Shown here piece by piece: positions 61,401-64,000 of a DNA stretch of 64,000 bases. The notes beneath the pieces were generated by a model. That model worked only from the letters and a program-made list of their open reading frames with translations. It had not been told where the DNA came from and did no database searches. Within the stretch, counting starts at the first letter, position 1. Every line of letters starts with the position of its first letter. Origin of the DNA: Shimia haliotis (GTDB lineage Bacteria > Pseudomonadota > Alphaproteobacteria > Rhodobacterales > Rhodobacteraceae); the NCBI RefSeq assembly GCF_900114415.1, contig NZ_FOSZ01000002.1, positions 372,001 to 436,000 on the forward strand, written 5' to 3'. The position numbers and the translations under genes were made by a program.

Positions 61401-62302
61401 CAGGTCAACTCCCTCAATGTGCGCCGCGCGGCAGCGCCAGTTGCCAGATATGCCACCACTGCCGCTAGCGGCGGTACAATCAGCGGTAAGGCCCAGCCCA
61501 CGCCGCTAAAGCCGAGCCCCGTCAGAAAGCCGCCTTCATCCTGTGCAGCCGGCAACAGGAAAATTGCGGCCATGCCCAAGACCGTGCCAACCAGCGCTCC
61601 CGCGAGGCTGCGCAGGGTAAAGCGACGCACAAAAGCCTGTGCAATATAGGCGTCCTGAGCGCCAATCAGACGAAGCACGGAAATCACTTGCGCGTTTGCA
61701 GACAAAGCGGCGTTTGCAGCCAAAGTGATCATCGCCGCTGTAGCCGCCCCGATCAAAGCAATCGAAACCCAACCCAAAAACCGCAATCGTCCCGCTGCTT
61801 TTTCCAACGGTTTGCGCCAGCGCGTGTGATCGTCCAACACGGCTCCAGGCACTTCTGCCTGCAAGCGATGACGAAGCCCAATGGCATCGTATCCCTGCTC
61901 GGTTTCCTTGATTTCAATGAGTTGCGGGATAGGCAGGCTGTCGACAGGCAGATCAGGTCCGAACCACGGCGACAGCAAATCGCGCTGCTCCTCGCTGCTC
62001 AGCGGGCGGGCGCTGGCAACCCCCGGCGTGCTCTCCAGCACCCGCAGCGCCGTTTCAGTCTGTGCGTCCAATTGCTCTGCGGGGGCCGAAATCCTCAACG
62101 TCGAGCTTTGCGCCAACTCGTTCCCCCAACGGGTCGCAAGCCGCCCCGTTGCCAAAGACAATGCAAGGGCAAATACCGTCAAAAAGGCCATGGCACCGGC
62201 GGCAAACAACGTCAGACGCGCGGTATACCCTGTGGGAGGCACCACGCGATCCGCTTGGGCATCACCGACAAAAACCGTGGACAGCGCTCTGAAAACCTTC
62301 AC
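61400..62302 (-). CDS. ftsX: Cell division protein FtsX
   Basis: The 300-aa permease-like protein has one N-terminal helix (LTLFAAGAMAFLTVFALALSLATG), a periplasmic domain of about 110 residues that controls cell-wall hydrolases, and three C-terminal helices with the family segment VISVLRLIGAQDAYIAQAFVRRF. It overlaps ftsE by 4 bp, the conserved ftsEX pair, and acts at the division septum with FtsE. A hydrolase partner cannot be identified from this window. Confidence 0.93.
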   Translation of the reverse strand: MKVFRALSTVFVGDAQADRVVPPTGYTARLTLFAAGAMAFLTVFALALSLATGRLATRWGNELAQSSTLRISAPAEQLDAQTETALRVLESTPGVASARPLSSEEQRDLLSPWFGPDLPVDSLPIPQLIEIKETEQGYDAIGLRHRLQAEVPGAVLDDHTRWRKPLEKAAGRLRFLGWVSIALIGAATAAMITLAANAALSANAQVISVLRLIGAQDAYIAQAFVRRFTLRSLAGALVGTVLGMAAIFLLPAAQDEGGFLTGLGFSGVGWALPLIVPPLAAVVAYLATGAAARRTLRELT

Positions 62303-62976
62303 AGATCCGCCCCCGCGAGTTGTAGTTTGCGATTGGAGATACGCAGAACCCGAGCCTGAACGTGACCTTTCGCAGCACGGATCAGGTTCATGTCGTGGGT
62401 CGCGATCATGATCGTCTTGCCCATTTTGTTAAGTTCTACCAGCAACTGCAAAAGACGCTGAGACATTTCCCAATCGACATTGCCCGTCGGCTCATCCGCC
62501 AGAACCACATCCGGCGACATGATCACCGCCCGCGCCAGAGCTGCGCGTTGACGTTCCCCGCCCGACAGCTCCGGCGGCAAGGCACCCGCACGGCTACCAA
62601 GCCCGACCCAGCTGAGCAATTCCTTAAGGTTGGCCACGTTTTCAAGGCTTTCCCGCCCCGACACAGCCAAAGGCAACGCCACGTTTTCCCGCACCGGAAG
62701 GTGATCCAGAAACTGACAATCCTGATGCACCACGCCAATCTGGCGCCGCGTCATCGCATGATCATCACGGGTCATCTCGCGCACATCGCGACCAAAAAGT
62801 TGCACCTGTCCAGCCGTTGGCACCAAAGCCCCGTAACACAGTTTGAGAAATGTGGTTTTGCCAGAGCCTGACGGACCGGTCAGGAAATGGAACGATCCCG
62901 GCGCGATCTTGAGTGAAACATCACTCAAAAGTTCGCCGCCGCCATAGCTGTAGGCAATATTGCTGAGTTCGATCAA
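62299..62976 (-). CDS. ftsE: Cell division ATP-binding protein FtsE
   Basis: The 225-aa ABC ATPase has Walker A GPSGSGKTTFLKL near residue 35, signature LSGGERQRAALARA, and Walker B VVLADEPTGNVD, with the FtsE-specific Asn-Val-Asp. It drives conformational change in FtsX at the septum. It is the first gene of the ftsE-ftsX-plsC-PNPOx run and is divergent from the zinc-ribbon gene, with 146 bp between. Confidence 0.95.
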   Translation of the reverse strand: MIELSNIAYSYGGGELLSDVSLKIAPGSFHFLTGPSGSGKTTFLKLCYGALVPTAGQVQLFGRDVREMTRDDHAMTRRQIGVVHQDCQFLDHLPVRENVALPLAVSGRESLENVANLKELLSWVGLGSRAGALPPELSGGERQRAALARAVIMSPDVVLADEPTGNVDWEMSQRLLQLLVELNKMGKTIMIATHDMNLIRAAKGHVQARVLRISNRKLQLAGADL

Positions 62977-63122
62977 CTGGGACCTCTTTTTCTTGGCCTG
63001 TTGTGCCTGAGCATCGCGTCGGTTTCAATCCACTACGCTGAAGCCTTTGCACTTTCGCGGGGTTTTGTTACAGAATATGGTTCAAGAACAAAGAGAAGAT
63101 ATGGGGGCAACGGGGACTTGCG

Positions 63123-64000
63123 ATGCGGCTGATCTGCCCGAATTGCGGCGCTCAATACGAAGTGCCTGACGATGTCATTCCTGCCGAGGGCCGGGATGTG
63201 CAATGCTCTAACTGCGGCGATACGTGGTTTCAGGCCCACCCGGATGCGGTGCAGGCCAAAGAACCGGTTGCGGAACCCATACAAACAACGGCGGAACCTG
63301 AGCCTGTTGAAGAAGAAGACGCCCTTCAGGACACCTTTGAAGAAGTCGAACCACCCGAGGTTCAGTTCGACACACCAGAGGATGGAGAGCCGGACTTCGG
63401 CGGCGAAGATTGGGATTTGGACGACGATCTGGAGGACGATCCAGAAGAAGGCGACGACGAAGACCATTGGCAAGACGCGGTTGCAGCCACCGATGATCCC
63501 GTAACGGATGAGCCCTCTCCCGCTCAGGATGAGCAGGATTTTGCAAAGCGAACCGACGACGAGCACCGGGAAGAGGAAGACGACACGCCTCCGCCAACAC
63601 CTCAAAGGCGCAGCTTGGCACCGGCGGTCGCCGATGTACTGCGCGAAGAAGCCGAACACGAGGCGCGTGTGCGTGCCGAAGAGCAGGAAACTCTGGAAAC
63701 GCAGGCGGAATTGGGTCTCGCCGCGCCCGCAAGCGATGCTTCTAAACGCGCCCATGAGGCGCGCGACCGGATGCGGAAACTGCGCGGGCTCCCCGAGGCT
63801 GATGACGCACCTGAACCCGCCCAACAAACCGAAATTCGGGACAGCCGCCGCGATCTGCTGCCTGACATCGAAGAAACGAACTCGACCCTGCGCCACACAG
63901 GCGATACCGCCCGTCAGGTCGATGCCGATACCCCGCAAACCAGCGATGCAAGTCGCGGGCGCGGTTTCCGCCTAGGGTTCGTGCTGGTTATTCTGGCCGC
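63123..64000 (+). CDS. Zinc-ribbon (MJ0042-type) protein, partial at window end
   Basis: The open frame from ATG at 63123 runs to the last base. The N-terminus is an MJ0042-type zinc finger: LICPNCGAQYEVPDD and VQCSNCGDTWFQA, two C-x2-C pairs. A long acidic, Glu/Asp/Pro-rich low-complexity region follows (about residues 40-170), then a predicted helical RVRAEEQETLETQAELG, and near the end a hydrophobic run begins (GFRLGFVLVILA), probably a membrane helix. Rhodobacteraceae homologues have this plan, with the zinc finger in the cytoplasm and a membrane anchor at the C-terminal half. The remainder lies outside the window. Confidence 0.85.
   Translation, partial: MRLICPNCGAQYEVPDDVIPAEGRDVQCSNCGDTWFQAHPDAVQAKEPVAEPIQTTAEPEPVEEEDALQDTFEEVEPPEVQFDTPEDGEPDFGGEDWDLDDDLEDDPEEGDDEDHWQDAVAATDDPVTDEPSPAQDEQDFAKRTDDEHREEEDDTPPPTPQRRSLAPAVADVLREEAEHEARVRAEEQETLETQAELGLAAPASDASKRAHEARDRMRKLRGLPEADDAPEPAQQTEIRDSRRDLLPDIEETNSTLRHTGDTARQVDADTPQTSDASRGRGFRLGFVLVILA

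Overview
The window reads as chromosome of a marine alphaproteobacterium of the Rhodobacteraceae (Roseobacter group). Support comes from the ethylmalonyl-CoA pathway genes, an Irr-type iron box, an HvrA-like H-NS protein, the TSUP/TIGR02186 pair, many Rhodobacteraceae-type conserved small proteins, and moderately high GC with strong codon bias (long false antisense reading frames occur over almost every gene). I see no insertion sequence, prophage, CRISPR array, rRNA or tRNA. It is mostly housekeeping sequence; the novelty lies mainly in regulatory DNA and in a few odd gene insertions.

Layout. 0-9.3 kb: yraN and rsmI diverge from a tightly coupled run of a PBP-activator lipoprotein, glnD and murJ, followed by an HdeD-like protein, a rhomboid-like protein without catalytic residues, and trpS. 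9.3-11.1 kb: a poorly conserved stretch with an HXXEE membrane protein, a 580-bp gene-free segment with a perfect hairpin, and a VOC protein. 11.1-17 kb: phoX behind a three-repeat Pho box, an IlvE-type aminotransferase, a universal stress protein, an Irr-box-controlled Nfu Fe-S carrier, a GFA protein, tsaB and rimI. 17-22.2 kb: a nucleoside-type BMP/ABC importer. 22.3-27.2 kb: TSUP/TIGR02186 pair, an SDR, a RecD-like helicase and a solute-binding protein.

27.4-57.9 kb is the metabolic core: ccr, ecm, mch and mcl2 of the ethylmalonyl-CoA pathway are interleaved with sdhCDAB, mdh, sucCD and odhA/odhB/lpd of the TCA cycle. Ccr and Ecm build C5 acyl-CoAs from crotonyl-CoA. Mch acts on mesaconyl-CoA and Mcl2 releases malate from malyl-CoA. 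Their products (malate, and succinyl-CoA through propionyl-CoA) enter the cycle at the enzymes encoded next door. The sdh and suc promoters share the same pair of TGTGATCACA palindromes about two helical turns apart, which suggests one regulator. A sulfotransferase-like gene lies inside the sdh operon and a second sulfotransferase-like gene follows mdh.

57.9-64 kb: a fatty acid hydroxylase-family protein, a membrane-anchored TerB protein, a PNPOx-family flavoprotein, a PlsC-like acyltransferase, ftsX, ftsE, and the start of a zinc-ribbon protein cut by the window end.
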